A DNA stretch of 64,000 nucleotides from Streptomyces sp. CMB-StM0423 (GCF_002847285.1 NZ_CP025407.1:2420501-2484500), one strand, 5' to 3'. Positions 37,257 through 45,181 are shown, counted from the first letter of the stretch. The notes: a model not told the origin generated them from the sequence alone. Numbers and translations: made by a program.

Positions 37257-37886
37257 ATGACGACCCCGGCACCGTCGTTCACCGAGCCGGCGCCCGCGGA
37301 GCGCCTGGAGACAGTGGCCACCGCGCTGAAGGGCAACGGCTTCGAGGCGGAGATCCTCCACGACGCCGCGGCCGCGCGTGCCCGGGTCAAAGAGCTGGTT
37401 CCCGAGGGCGCCACCGTGTTCACCGGGGCCAGCGAGACGCTGCGCCTGTCCGGCATCGCCGAGGATCTCAACGGCGAGCGGTACGCCTCCGTCAGGACGC
37501 AGAGCCTGGCCATGGACCGTACCGCCCAGCGGACCGACATCCGGCGGCTGCTCGGCCACCACGACGTCATCGTCGGCAGCGTCCACGCGGTCACCGAGAC
37601 CGGCTCCCTCGTGATCGGCTCGGCCAGCGGCAGCCAGCTCACCGGCTACACCGGCGGCGCCGACCACGCCATCTGGGTCGTCGGGGCGCAGAAGGTGGTG
37701 CCCGACGTGGAGACCGGGCTGCGCCGGCTCGAAACCCACTGCACCCGGCTGGAGGACGAGCGGGCCATGAAGGCGTACGGGGTGCGCAGCGCCCTCAACC
37801 GCGTCCTCATCCTCCACGCCTTCAACCCGAACTACTTCCCCGGGCGCGGCACCGTCCTGCTGCTCCGCGAGGCCATCGGGTTCTGA
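37257..37886 (+). CDS. LUD-domain protein (LutC/YkgG-like)
   Basis: A 209-residue single-domain LUD protein: ALKGNGFEAEILHDAAAARA, VFTGASETLRLSGIAEDLN, VIVGSVHAVTETGSLVIGSA and HAIWVVGAQKVVPDVETGLRR are characteristic. LUD proteins act in lactate oxidation (LutABC) or as stand-alone proteins whose chemistry is not settled. No lutA or lutB is adjacent, so a tailoring or redox role in this cluster is possible but unproved. The ATG has a clear CAGGAG ribosome site. It is the only intact gene in a stretch of pseudogenes (36578-38631). Confidence 0.8.
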   Translation: MTTPAPSFTEPAPAERLETVATALKGNGFEAEILHDAAAARARVKELVPEGATVFTGASETLRLSGIAEDLNGERYASVRTQSLAMDRTAQRTDIRRLLGHHDVIVGSVHAVTETGSLVIGSASGSQLTGYTGGADHAIWVVGAQKVVPDVETGLRRLETHCTRLEDERAMKAYGVRSALNRVLILHAFNPNYFPGRGTVLLLREAIGF

Positions 37887-37992
37887 CCCCGCCGGGAGCC
37901 GGGACGGCCGCGGGGCCGCGCGCCCGGCACGCCGGCCCCGTCCTGCCCCGTCCTGCTCCGTCCACCGCATGAACACCGGGAGGAACAGGCCC

Positions 37993-38172
37993 CGAAGGTC
38001 AACCTCACCGGGGCGTTCCTCGGCGTGAAGTCGGTGGTTCCGGCGATGCGCGCGGCCGGCGGCGGCTCGATCGTCAACGCCGGCTCCGCCACGGGCCTGA
38101 ACGGTCACCCCATGACCGCGGGGTACGGGGCGTCCCAGTGGGGCGCCCGCGGCCTGACGAAGACGGCGGCGC
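37993..38172 (+). pseudogene. Short-chain dehydrogenase fragment
   Basis: About 60 codons read KVNLTGAFLGVKSVVPAMRA, AAGGGSIVNAGSATGLNGHP and TAGYGASQWGARGLTKTAA, the middle of an SDR (NVTG helix, GSIVN strand and active-site Tyr region). The catalytic YxxxK is spoiled (Tyr-Gly-Ala-Ser-Gln). Both the NAD-binding N-terminus and the C-terminus are missing, and the frame runs directly into unrelated minus-strand debris. Confidence 0.7.
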
Positions 38173-38262
38173 GCTCGCGCAGCTCAGCGACGGCGGGAAC
38201 GAGCCCCGGAGGGCTCGCGCCGAACGGGAACCACCCGTCGCCGTACTCGATGATCCGGTCGA
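38157..38262 (-). pseudogene. Fragment of an LLM-class F420-dependent oxidoreductase
   Basis: On the minus strand about 34 codons read GTFDRIIEYGDGWFPFGASP followed by PGLVPAVAELRERAAV. This matches the phrase near the C-terminal third of luciferase-like F420-dependent oxidoreductases (R-x-x-EYGDGW-x-P). Nothing on either side continues it; it abuts the P450 remnant on one side and the SDR remnant on the other, indicating deletion junctions. Confidence 0.6.
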
Positions 38263-38631
38263 ACGTCCCGGGCTCCCGGCCGCCGCGCCGCCGCCCGGCC
38301 CTCGTGCGGGACGCCGACCAGCTCCGGGATCACGTCCATCGGGAGCCGGACACCAGGGCCCGGGTCCTGGTGTGGTCGGGCGGGTCCATGGCGCTGAACG
38401 ACATCACCTTGTGCGCGTCGGGTCCCCAGACGGCGGAGTCGAGCAGGGGGCCGTCGGCACTGGAGCAGCCCGCCGAGTCGCGCAGCGCAGCGCGGCGTCG
38501 ACGTCCGCGTGCCGCGACAGCGCCCAGATGTCCAGTTCCTCATCGTGGTAAACGGACGCCTTTCCGCGAAGCTGCGCGTACAGCGGATAAGGTTCGGCGT
38601 TGAGCTGCTCGTCGCAGGGGCTGTACTCCAC
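38263..38631 (-). pseudogene. Cytochrome P450 N-terminal remnant
   Basis: Starting from a GTG at 38631, the minus strand reads EYSPCDEQLNAEPYPLYAQL, DIWALSRHADVDAAL, then after a frameshift LLDSAVWGPDAHKVMSF and SAMDPPDHTRTRALVSGSR, and after another shift PMDVIPELVGVPHEG. These are the A helix to D helix landmarks of a bacterial P450 (DPPDHTRTR is diagnostic). The I-helix, ExxR and heme-Cys regions are absent, so it is a truncated, frameshifted relic. Confidence 0.75.
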
Positions 38632-38949
38632 TGCGATACTCCATCGCCTCCACCGGCGCGTTGTCCGCGCGGTATGGCAATAAACTGCCCCCGCCGGATC
38701 GCTCGATCCGTCCCCGGGCAGGAAGCGGGCTCTCCCCCATAAGATGATCGCGCCGGGAGAAGGCGGGGGAAGCGGCCGGCAACTAAACTGGGGGCATGAT
38801 TCCTTGGCTGCAGCATTCCCGCGAAACCGTGTTCCGCGGATGACCTGCTCAGCGGCTGACATTCCGACCGCCCGCGGCAGAGTCCTGCATCCGGCGCGCG
38901 CCAATACTGCCTTACGCAGCCCCACCTGCCTATCGCGAAAGGATCGCAC
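38632..38949. other. Intergenic stretch before the zinc-ribbon methyltransferase
   Basis: About 318 bases between the P450 remnant and the methyltransferase start. AT content is a little higher than in the coding DNA (for example AACTAAACTGGGGG near 38790). A GAAAGGA ribosome site lies at about 38937-38943. No tandem 11-bp repeats of the cluster type were found here. Confidence 0.4.
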
Positions 38950-40482
38950 ATGAGCGCTTCCGCCGCCCCGGCGAAGGTGCACCAACTCGTCAGCGCCTTC
39001 GTGGACGCACCAGACGACCGTCTCGACGCGGAGTTCGGGCAGTTGACCGGCGAGCTGTGGCGGGACGGTGCCGCCACCGGCCTCGCCCTGCCGGCCGCGC
39101 AGGAGCTGGCCGGCCGGTTCGAGGCGCTGGACGACCGGAGACGCGGCTACGCGGCGGTGCTGCTCGGCCTCCTCGTCGAGACCGAGTATCCGTCGACGGA
39201 CGGGCCCATCGCCACCGCGGCCGGCACCGGCCTCGACGTCTACGCCGACCTGGCGGGCGGCCGCGACCAGGGCGACCCGCTCTTCCTGGCGCTGTGCTAT
39301 CTGCTGGCGCACTTCCCCGCGGCCCGGGAGCGCGTGCTCGCCGCGGCGGGGCAGGCCCGCCTGCACGAGGACGACTACTCCCGGCTCGACCGGGCGCTGG
39401 CCACGCTCGACCCCGAACACCCCGTTCTCGGCCGGGTGTTCCCCTCCCCGGCCGCCTGGCAGCGGTACGGCGCGGAGGGCGACTTCGACAAGCGCTGGAT
39501 CGAGGCGATGTCGCCGGAGGAGGTCGTGCGCGGCTGGCGTGCCGACACCGGGACGGCCTTCGCCGGCCTCGGCGCCAAGGCGTACTGGGCGGTGCGCAAC
39601 TGGACCTCCCCCGCCGTACCCGCCGAGATCGACTTCCCGCCGGACGCGCAGGTCATCCGCGCGGCCGAGCCGGCCGTGAACCTCTTCGACACGCACGGGC
39701 CGGCGCTGCGCTGCCCGGGCTGCGGCGGCGCCTTCGAGGTCGCCGCCCGCCGGGCGCGGTGCACGGGGTGCGACACCGCGTACCCGATCTCGGCCGGCAT
39801 CCTGGACCTCACCAAGACCATGGCCGGGGACGAGGCCGACGACTTCGACTTCATGGTCGCCGAGACGCCCGGCATGACCCTCTTCTACGAGCGGATCGCC
39901 CGCCCCAACTTCCTGCGGCTGTGCGGCAGCAACTGGGACGACGCGGTGACCACCGGCATCGAGGACGACTACCTGGCCCGGCACGTGAGCCCGGTCGAGG
40001 GCCCGGTGCTCGACCTCGGCTGCGGCGCGGGCCGCTGGACCGGCGTCCTCGCGGACACCGTCGGCGCGGAGCGCGTCATCGCGCTCGACGCGACCGGCCC
40101 GATGCTCTCGATGCTGCGCGCCCGGCTGGCCGGGGTCCCGGCGATCAGGTCCGGCGCCGCGCCGCTGCCCTTCAAGGACGCGAGCCTGGGCGCGGTGCTG
40201 TGCTGGAACGCGCTCCAGGCGTTCCCCGACCCGCCGGCGGCCGTCGCCGAGGTCGGGCGGTGCCTGCGGCCCGGCGGCACGTTCACGGTGATGACGTTCC
40301 GGAACTCGGACGATCCCGTCTACCGCCACTTCGTCGCCGCCCACACCCCCGCCGAGTACCGGGTCGGGCCGCGCCCGTTCGACCCGGACGCGCTCAGGCA
40401 GTTGCTGGCGGACGCCGGCCTGCGGATCCGCGAGGAGTGGGGTCCCGGCACGTTCGTCTTCTTCACGGCGGAACGCGCGTAA
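38950..40482 (+). CDS. Methyltransferase with an N-terminal helical domain and zinc ribbon
   Basis: A 510-residue protein in three parts. Residues 1 to about 245 form a helical region of unknown role. Residues about 253-275 make a zinc ribbon, CPGCGGAF and CTGCDTAYPIS, with four Cys. From about 335 a class I SAM domain follows (VLDLGCGAGRWTGVLA, VIALDATGPMLSMLRARL, LCWNALQAFPDPPAAVAEV, LRPGGTFTVMTFRNSDDP). The ribbon recalls RlmA-type methyltransferases but the large N-terminus does not. Within this cluster it may C-methylate the naphthoquinone, though that is inference. Confidence 0.75.
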   Translation: MSASAAPAKVHQLVSAFVDAPDDRLDAEFGQLTGELWRDGAATGLALPAAQELAGRFEALDDRRRGYAAVLLGLLVETEYPSTDGPIATAAGTGLDVYADLAGGRDQGDPLFLALCYLLAHFPAARERVLAAAGQARLHEDDYSRLDRALATLDPEHPVLGRVFPSPAAWQRYGAEGDFDKRWIEAMSPEEVVRGWRADTGTAFAGLGAKAYWAVRNWTSPAVPAEIDFPPDAQVIRAAEPAVNLFDTHGPALRCPGCGGAFEVAARRARCTGCDTAYPISAGILDLTKTMAGDEADDFDFMVAETPGMTLFYERIARPNFLRLCGSNWDDAVTTGIEDDYLARHVSPVEGPVLDLGCGAGRWTGVLADTVGAERVIALDATGPMLSMLRARLAGVPAIRSGAAPLPFKDASLGAVLCWNALQAFPDPPAAVAEVGRCLRPGGTFTVMTFRNSDDPVYRHFVAAHTPAEYRVGPRPFDPDALRQLLADAGLRIREEWGPGTFVFFTAERA

Positions 40483-40743
40483 CCGGCGCCCGGGCCCGAG
40501 TCCCCTGCACCGCGCGAGCCCTCCAGGGCCGCGGGGACGGGGGCCGGCGCTCCGGCGCGGGGGTGCTCGTCCGGTACGTACCGGGCGGGCATCCGGCTGC
40601 CGGAGCGGAGGCGCAGGTCACGGCCGTCGCCCTACGGAGTAAGCTCGTTGCCGGCTGTTGTCACCGACAGCCGCGACCGGCACGGACGGGAGGCGGCGAC
40701 GTGGCACGACACCGGGCCGGTGGCGGTTCCAGGCCCGTCACAT

Positions 40744-40759
40744 CGGCGGGATCCCGCCG
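40744..40759. promoter_or_regulatory. 16-bp palindrome upstream of the SigJ-type gene
   Basis: CGGCGGGATCCCGCCG is a perfect palindrome 40 bases before the sigma-factor start. A single cluster-type box (reverse strand GCCAAGTTGGT, 40773-40763) lies just beside it. The remaining part of 40483-40799 shows nothing else recognisable. Possible operator; role unproved. Confidence 0.35.
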
Positions 40760-40799
40760 GTCACCAACTTGGCAGGATCCGGGGAGAGGACTTGACCAG

Positions 40800-41699
40800 A
40801 TGAGTGATCACGACTGGCTGGCCGAGCGGTTCGAAAGTGATCGCCCCCGTTTGCGCGCGCTCTCGTACCGGATGCTCGGCTCTGCCGCGGAAGCCGACGA
40901 CGCGGTCCAGGAGTCGTGGATCCGGCTGAGCCGCTCGCGCACCGACGAGGTGGAGAACCTCAGCGGCTGGCTGACGACGATCGTCGCCCGGGTCTCGCTG
41001 AACATGCTCCAGTCCCGCAAGTCACGCCCCGAGGACCTGGTGGACACCACCGAGGCCGGCGAGCCGCACGACGAGGCCGCACCGGACGACCCGGAGGAGG
41101 AGGCGGTCCTCGCCGACTCCGTCGGCGTCGCGCTGCTGGTGGTGCTCGACACCCTCACGCCCGCCGAGCGGCTGGCGTTCGTGCTGCACGACATGTTCGC
41201 CGTCCCCTTCGAGGAGATAGCGACCATCGTCGACCGCTCCCCCGCCGCGGCCCGCCAGTTGGCCAGCCGCGCCCGCCGCCGCGTGCAGCGGGCCGCACCG
41301 CTGGCCAGGACCGCGGCCGTCGGCGTGTACGACGAGGGCGCGGACGGCCCCAAGAAGGGCAAGTCCGATCTGGCCAACGCCTTCCTCGCCGCCTCCCGCG
41401 AGGGCAACTTCGAGGCGCTGCTGTCGATGCTGGACCCGGACATCGTGCTGCGCTCCGACCCGACCGCCGTGCAGATGGGCGTCGACGCCGAGCTGCGCGG
41501 CGCCGACGCCGTGACCCGCGTCTTCGCCGGCCGCGCCTGGGCGCCGGTGCCGGCGCTCATCGACGGGACGGCCGGGCTGGTCTGGGCGAAGGGCGGCCGG
41601 CCGCGGCTCGCGTTCCGCTTCACCGTCGACGACGGGCGGATCACCGCCATCGGCATCGAGGCCGAGCTGGCGGACGTCGACATCGCGCTCGCGATCTAG
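40800..41699 (+). CDS. SigJ-type RNA polymerase sigma factor with SnoaL-like C-terminus
   Basis: A 299-residue ECF sigma factor of the SigJ/ECF41-like group. Region 2 is seen in RLRALSYRMLGSAAEADDAV and QESWIRLSRS, region 4 in LTPAERLAFVLHDMFAVPFE and EIATIVDRSPAAARQLASRAR. Residues about 190-299 form the extra SnoaL/NTF2-like domain (FEALLSMLDPDIVLRSDPT) that replaces an anti-sigma factor by autoregulation. No separate anti-sigma gene is adjacent. It converges on the prenyltransferase gene with a strong terminator between. A regulatory link to the cluster is possible but not shown. Confidence 0.85.
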   Translation: MSDHDWLAERFESDRPRLRALSYRMLGSAAEADDAVQESWIRLSRSRTDEVENLSGWLTTIVARVSLNMLQSRKSRPEDLVDTTEAGEPHDEAAPDDPEEEAVLADSVGVALLVVLDTLTPAERLAFVLHDMFAVPFEEIATIVDRSPAAARQLASRARRRVQRAAPLARTAAVGVYDEGADGPKKGKSDLANAFLAASREGNFEALLSMLDPDIVLRSDPTAVQMGVDAELRGADAVTRVFAGRAWAPVPALIDGTAGLVWAKGGRPRLAFRFTVDDGRITAIGIEAELADVDIALAI

Positions 41700-41714
41700 G
41701 GCCGTACGGACGGC

Positions 41715-41755
41715 GGAAGGGCCGGTGTTCCCGCGACGGGGACACCGGCCCTTCC
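41715..41755. terminator. Bidirectional terminator between sigma factor and prenyltransferase
   Basis: A perfect 14-bp stem (41715-41728/41742-41755, GGAAGGGCCGGTGT and complement), partly extendable into the 13-base loop, between two convergent genes ending at 41699 and 41771. Confidence 0.75.
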
Positions 41756-41770
41756 GGCCGAGCGGACGGT

Positions 41771-42688
41771 CTAGTCCTTGAGCGAATCGAACGCCTTGAG
41801 CAACTTCCGCTGGGTGTCGCTGATCTGGTAGTACGAGCCGAGCTTGTAGTACTCCTCGCGGGGCGTGAGCGTGAGCCCGTAGACGAGGGTGCGCGCCTCG
41901 CCCGCGTACGCGTACGGCGCGTTGTTCGCGTACTTCGAGAACTTCGCCAGGTCCTCTTCCCGCTCGGCGGGCGTCAGCGTGGGGTCCCTGCTGATCACTG
42001 CGAAGCAGAGCCGGTCGATCCTGCCGCTCTCCCAGTTCAGCGTGGGGTAGACGGCGAACGAGCGGCGCGCGAACGTCAGTCCCACCTCGCCGGTCTCCGT
42101 CAGACCCATGTCGCGGATCATCGACCGGACGGCCTCCGGGCCGAGGATGTCGGGGGACATCTCGCTGAAGTACAGGTTGACCGTCTTCTTGTTGTAGTCG
42201 ATCGACGTCATCTGCACCTTGTCGAGGCCGTAGCGCGCGAACAGCCCGGCGTTCTCCTTCACGCTGTCCGGCATGGAGGGGATCCCGGCCAGCTTCGACG
42301 CGCTCGGCAGATCGTTCGTGGGGAAGAACGCGTACGTCTTCTTGAACCCGCCGGTGATCTCGCCGTCGAAGGCGAACATACTGACGGGGCAGTGTTCCTG
42401 GGTGTCGGCGAGCAGGCTGCCGACAGGGTGGCCGGTGCGGGGGGTCAACCCCTTGGCCAGCGCGACGCGGTACGGGTCGCCGGCCTCCGCCGGCACCGAG
42501 ACGCTGAAGTCGAGCTCCGTCGCGTACCGCCCGCTGGCCATGGAGAAGACCACCACGGCGTCCGCGAGCACCTCGTGGTACGCCTCCAGCGCGGGCCTGA
42601 CCTTTTCCCGGGAGACCGTGATGTCGAGGAGGCGGGCCGCTTCCTCCATGGCTGAATAGACACGCTCGACATCAGCAGCACCGGACAT
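41771..42688 (-). CDS. NphB/CloQ-type (ABBA) aromatic prenyltransferase, copy 1
   Basis: A 305-residue soluble prenyltransferase that attaches a prenyl group from a prenyl diphosphate to an aromatic acceptor. From memory of NphB the match is strong over the whole length: MSGAADVERVYSAMEEAA, FSMASGRYATELDFS with the Mg-ligand Asp60, TGGFKKTYAFFPT with the diphosphate-binding Lys, ARYGLDKVQMTS, YPTLNWESGRIDRLCFAV and the end EEYYKLGSYYQI. This suggests a geranyl or farnesyl donor and a naphthoquinone or THN-derived acceptor. It is monocistronic, with an operator of four 11-bp repeats about 90 bases upstream. Confidence 0.93.
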   Translation of the reverse strand: MSGAADVERVYSAMEEAARLLDITVSREKVRPALEAYHEVLADAVVVFSMASGRYATELDFSVSVPAEAGDPYRVALAKGLTPRTGHPVGSLLADTQEHCPVSMFAFDGEITGGFKKTYAFFPTNDLPSASKLAGIPSMPDSVKENAGLFARYGLDKVQMTSIDYNKKTVNLYFSEMSPDILGPEAVRSMIRDMGLTETGEVGLTFARRSFAVYPTLNWESGRIDRLCFAVISRDPTLTPAEREEDLAKFSKYANNAPYAYAGEARTLVYGLTLTPREEYYKLGSYYQISDTQRKLLKAFDSLKD

Positions 42689-42729
42689 GGAATCCTCCGC
42701 AAGTCGATGGGGGTCGACGCTCGAAGTCA

Positions 42730-42754
42730 GGTCAGATTGCTGGGGCAGCTATCA
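42730..42754 (-). promoter_or_regulatory. Promoter/leader of prenyltransferase copy 1
   Basis: Read toward the gene, this stretch (GATAGCTGCCCC then AGCAATCTGACC) resembles the shared leader found before ispH (TATGTTGCCCC, GCAATGATCC), at a similar distance (41 bases) from the start codon. The -10 assignment is tentative. Confidence 0.4.
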
Positions 42755-42778
42755 GCTCAACCTGTCCAGAGTCCGGCA

Positions 42779-42822
42779 CCCGACTTGGCCCTGACTGTGG
42801 AACCGGTTGGCGCCGACTTGGC
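42779..42822 (-). promoter_or_regulatory. Four tandem 11-bp repeats (SARP-type site) before prenyltransferase copy 1
   Basis: Minus-strand units are GCCAAGTCGGC (42822-42812), GCCAACCGGTT, CCACAGTCAGG and GCCAAGTCGGG (42789-42779), with exact 11-base periodicity and no gaps. The orientation points toward the prenyltransferase. With the plus-strand array at 42920-42963 it forms a back-to-back pair in the 462-base divergent region 42689-43150. Confidence 0.7.
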
Positions 42823-42919
42823 GGAACCCCGGCTGCCGGGGTTCCGCAGCCGGGGCGGCCGGGGCTCCCGCGCGGGTGAATCAGGAGGCTGCCTGGGGCA
42901 ACGCATTGCGGGGCACACC

Positions 42920-42963
42920 GTCAAGTCGGTGCCAACTCGCGGCACAGTCCGGGCCAAGCCGTT
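42920..42963 (+). promoter_or_regulatory. Four tandem 11-bp repeats (SARP-type site) upstream of the ispH fusion
   Basis: Plus-strand units GTCAAGTCGGT, GCCAACTCGCG, GCACAGTCCGG and GCCAAGCCGTT are contiguous. They point toward the ispH-ispG side. Twenty bases (42931-42950) are identical to 36425-36444 near dxs. Confidence 0.7.
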
Positions 42964-43040
42964 CGCAGGCACCCCGTGCCACGACTCTACGGGGACTTTC
43001 CATGCTTTAATCGGTTGCCCCCCGTCCGCCCCGCCGTAAG

Positions 43041-43116
43041 GCCAAGTACCCCGGCTGACCAGGCAAGACGCACCCTGGCATACCCGTGACAATATGTTGC
43101 CCCGCAATGATCCTTG
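43041..43116 (+). promoter_or_regulatory. Proximal promoter of the ispH fusion gene
   Basis: CAAG boxes occur in GCCAAGTACC (43041) and GGCAAGACGC (43062), 21 bases apart. The second lies 29 bases before TATGTT (43093-43098), a plausible -10. The following GCCCCGCAATGATCCTTG is the leader shared with dxs. The start codon is 34 bases beyond the block. Confidence 0.5.
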
Positions 43117-43150
43117 ACGCTCACAGCCGCGGTTCCGCAGTCTTTTCCAT

Positions 43151-45181
43151 ATGGCTACCGCGGTGGATAACAAGAAGCAATCGGGCGGCAAGAAGCTCAT
43201 TCTCGCAGAGCCGCGCGGCTTCTGCGCGGGAGTGATCAGGGCCATTGAGATCGTCGAGCGTGCGCTCGAGATCCACGGCGCACCGCTGTACGTACGCAAG
43301 CAGATCGTCCACAACGAACACGTGGTACGCCGGCTGGAGGAGCGGGGCGTCAGGTTCGTCGACTCCGAGACCGAGGTGCCGGACGGGGCGGTGTGCATCT
43401 TCTCCGCGCACGGCGTCTCCCCCGAGGTGCGCGGCAACGCGGCGCGGCGCAGCCTCCAGGTCATCGACGCGACCTGCCCCCTCGTGGCCAAGGTGCACCA
43501 GGAGGCGCGCCGGTTCGCCCGTGACGAGCGGACGCTGCTCCTCGTCGGGCACGCCGACCACGAGGAGATCGAGGGCACCTACGGGGAGGCCCCCGACCGT
43601 ACGATCATCGTGGAGGACGCGGAGGCGGCCAGGAACCTGGAGCTGCCGGAGGGCACGCGCGCCGCGTTCCTCACCCAGACCACGCTCTCGGTGGACGACA
43701 CCGAGGAGATCGTGTCCGTGCTGCGCGAGCGGTTCCCCGAGATCGCCGGCGCGGGCAGCGAGGACATCTGCTACGCCAGCCAGAACCGGCAGACCGCGGT
43801 GAAGTCGATCGCCTGGCGCAGCGAACTCGTGCTCGTCGTCGGTTCCGCCAACTCCAGCAACACCGTGCGGATGGTGGAGGTCGCGCAGGCCGCCGGCGCC
43901 GAGGCGCGGCTGCTGCCGAGCGTGGACCATCTCGACCCCGCCTGGCTGGAGGGCGTCAGCACGGTCGGCGTCAGCTCCGGCGCGAGCGCGCCCGAGGTGC
44001 TGGTCGAGGAGGTCATCGAGCGCCTCGCGACCCTCGGGTACGCCGACGTCGAGACCGAGGTCACCGCCAAGGAGACCGTCGTGTTCCGGCCGCCGTCGGG
44101 GCTCGAACTGCCGAAGAAGGACGGCGCCGGCGCCGGCAAGGACCTTCCCTCGGACGACGCCACCGAGGAGCTGGTCGGCCGCGCCGTCGCGCGCATCGAG
44201 GACCTGCTGAGCGCCGAGATCGCCCGCTGGCAGGCGGTCGACCCGCGCGCGGCGCTGCCCATCGAGGGCATCGCGGAGCTGATCGCGGCCGGCGGCAAGC
44301 GGCTGCGGCCCACGTTCTGCGTGAGCGGATACCTGGCGGCCGGCGGTGCCCTCGACGGCTCGGCCGCCGAGGACGCGGTCATCGGCGCCGCCGCGGCACT
44401 GGAGTTGCTGCACGCCTCCGCGCTGCTGCACGACGACATCCTCGACAACGCGCCCACCCGCCGCGGCGCGCCGACCCTGCACGCCAAGCACGCCGCCGTC
44501 CACGCGGACAAGGGCTGGACCGGCGAGCCCCGCCGCTACGGCGAGGGGATCGGCATCCTGGCCGGCGCCCTCGCGTACGGCTACGCCACCCGGCTCGCCG
44601 CCGGGCTGACCGGACCGGCCATGGAGATCTGGACCGACCTGGGCACCGAGATGCTGGTGGGCCAGCAGCTCGACATCGCGCTGGCCGCGGAGCCGAAGCC
44701 GGACACGGACCTCGCCCGCTGGATCGCGGTCTGCAAGTCCGGCCGGTACACCATCCACCGCCCCCTCGCCCTCGGCGCGTCCCTCGCCGGGCGGCAGGAC
44801 CTCCAGAAGACGTTCGAGGCGTACGGCGTCGCCGCCGGCGAGGCGTTCCAGCTCCGCGACGACCTGCTCGACGCCTTCGGCGACTCCGAGGCGACCGGCA
44901 AGCCGGCCGGACTCGACGTCAGCGAGCACAAGATGAACCTCCTGCTCGCCCTCGCCGCCACCAAGGACTCCCGGGTGGCCGAGCTGGTGGCGGAGCGCAC
45001 GTGGGACACCGAGGCGCTCAGCGCCGCGATGCTCGCGTCCGGCGTACGCCAGGAGGTCGAGGAGCACATCGACCAGCTCGTCGGGACCGCCCGCACGGCC
45101 CTCCAGGGTGCGCCGCTGGCGGACGGCTGGCGGGAGCGGCTGGACCTGATGGTGGAGTACGTCGCGTACCGCGACCGCTGA
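43151..45181 (+). CDS. Fusion of HMBPP reductase (IspH) and a polyprenyl diphosphate synthase
   Basis: One uninterrupted 676-residue frame carries two complete enzymes. Residues 14 to about 312 are IspH: the 4Fe-4S ligands are Cys25 (EPRGFCAGV), Cys109 (DATCPLVAKVH) and Cys207 (DICYASQNRQ), with LVGHADHEEIEGTYGE and LTQTTLSVDD around the substrate. After a Lys/Gly/Asp linker (about 313-336), residues 340-676 are a trans-prenyl diphosphate synthase with GGKRLRP, first Asp-rich motif DDILD (428-432) and second DDLLD (570-574). IspH makes IPP and DMAPP, exactly the substrates the second half condenses. Chain length (C10-C20) cannot be decided from sequence. It is followed 80 bases later by ispG. 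Confidence 0.93.
   Translation: MATAVDNKKQSGGKKLILAEPRGFCAGVIRAIEIVERALEIHGAPLYVRKQIVHNEHVVRRLEERGVRFVDSETEVPDGAVCIFSAHGVSPEVRGNAARRSLQVIDATCPLVAKVHQEARRFARDERTLLLVGHADHEEIEGTYGEAPDRTIIVEDAEAARNLELPEGTRAAFLTQTTLSVDDTEEIVSVLRERFPEIAGAGSEDICYASQNRQTAVKSIAWRSELVLVVGSANSSNTVRMVEVAQAAGAEARLLPSVDHLDPAWLEGVSTVGVSSGASAPEVLVEEVIERLATLGYADVETEVTAKETVVFRPPSGLELPKKDGAGAGKDLPSDDATEELVGRAVARIEDLLSAEIARWQAVDPRAALPIEGIAELIAAGGKRLRPTFCVSGYLAAGGALDGSAAEDAVIGAAAALELLHASALLHDDILDNAPTRRGAPTLHAKHAAVHADKGWTGEPRRYGEGIGILAGALAYGYATRLAAGLTGPAMEIWTDLGTEMLVGQQLDIALAAEPKPDTDLARWIAVCKSGRYTIHRPLALGASLAGRQDLQKTFEAYGVAAGEAFQLRDDLLDAFGDSEATGKPAGLDVSEHKMNLLLALAATKDSRVAELVAERTWDTEALSAAMLASGVRQEVEEHIDQLVGTARTALQGAPLADGWRERLDLMVEYVAYRDR

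Noticed and set aside
37257..37886. Calling the LUD protein a lactate-utilisation gene
   Set aside because: lutA and lutB are not adjacent and the gene is surrounded by cluster remnants; the family name alone does not justify a lactate function.
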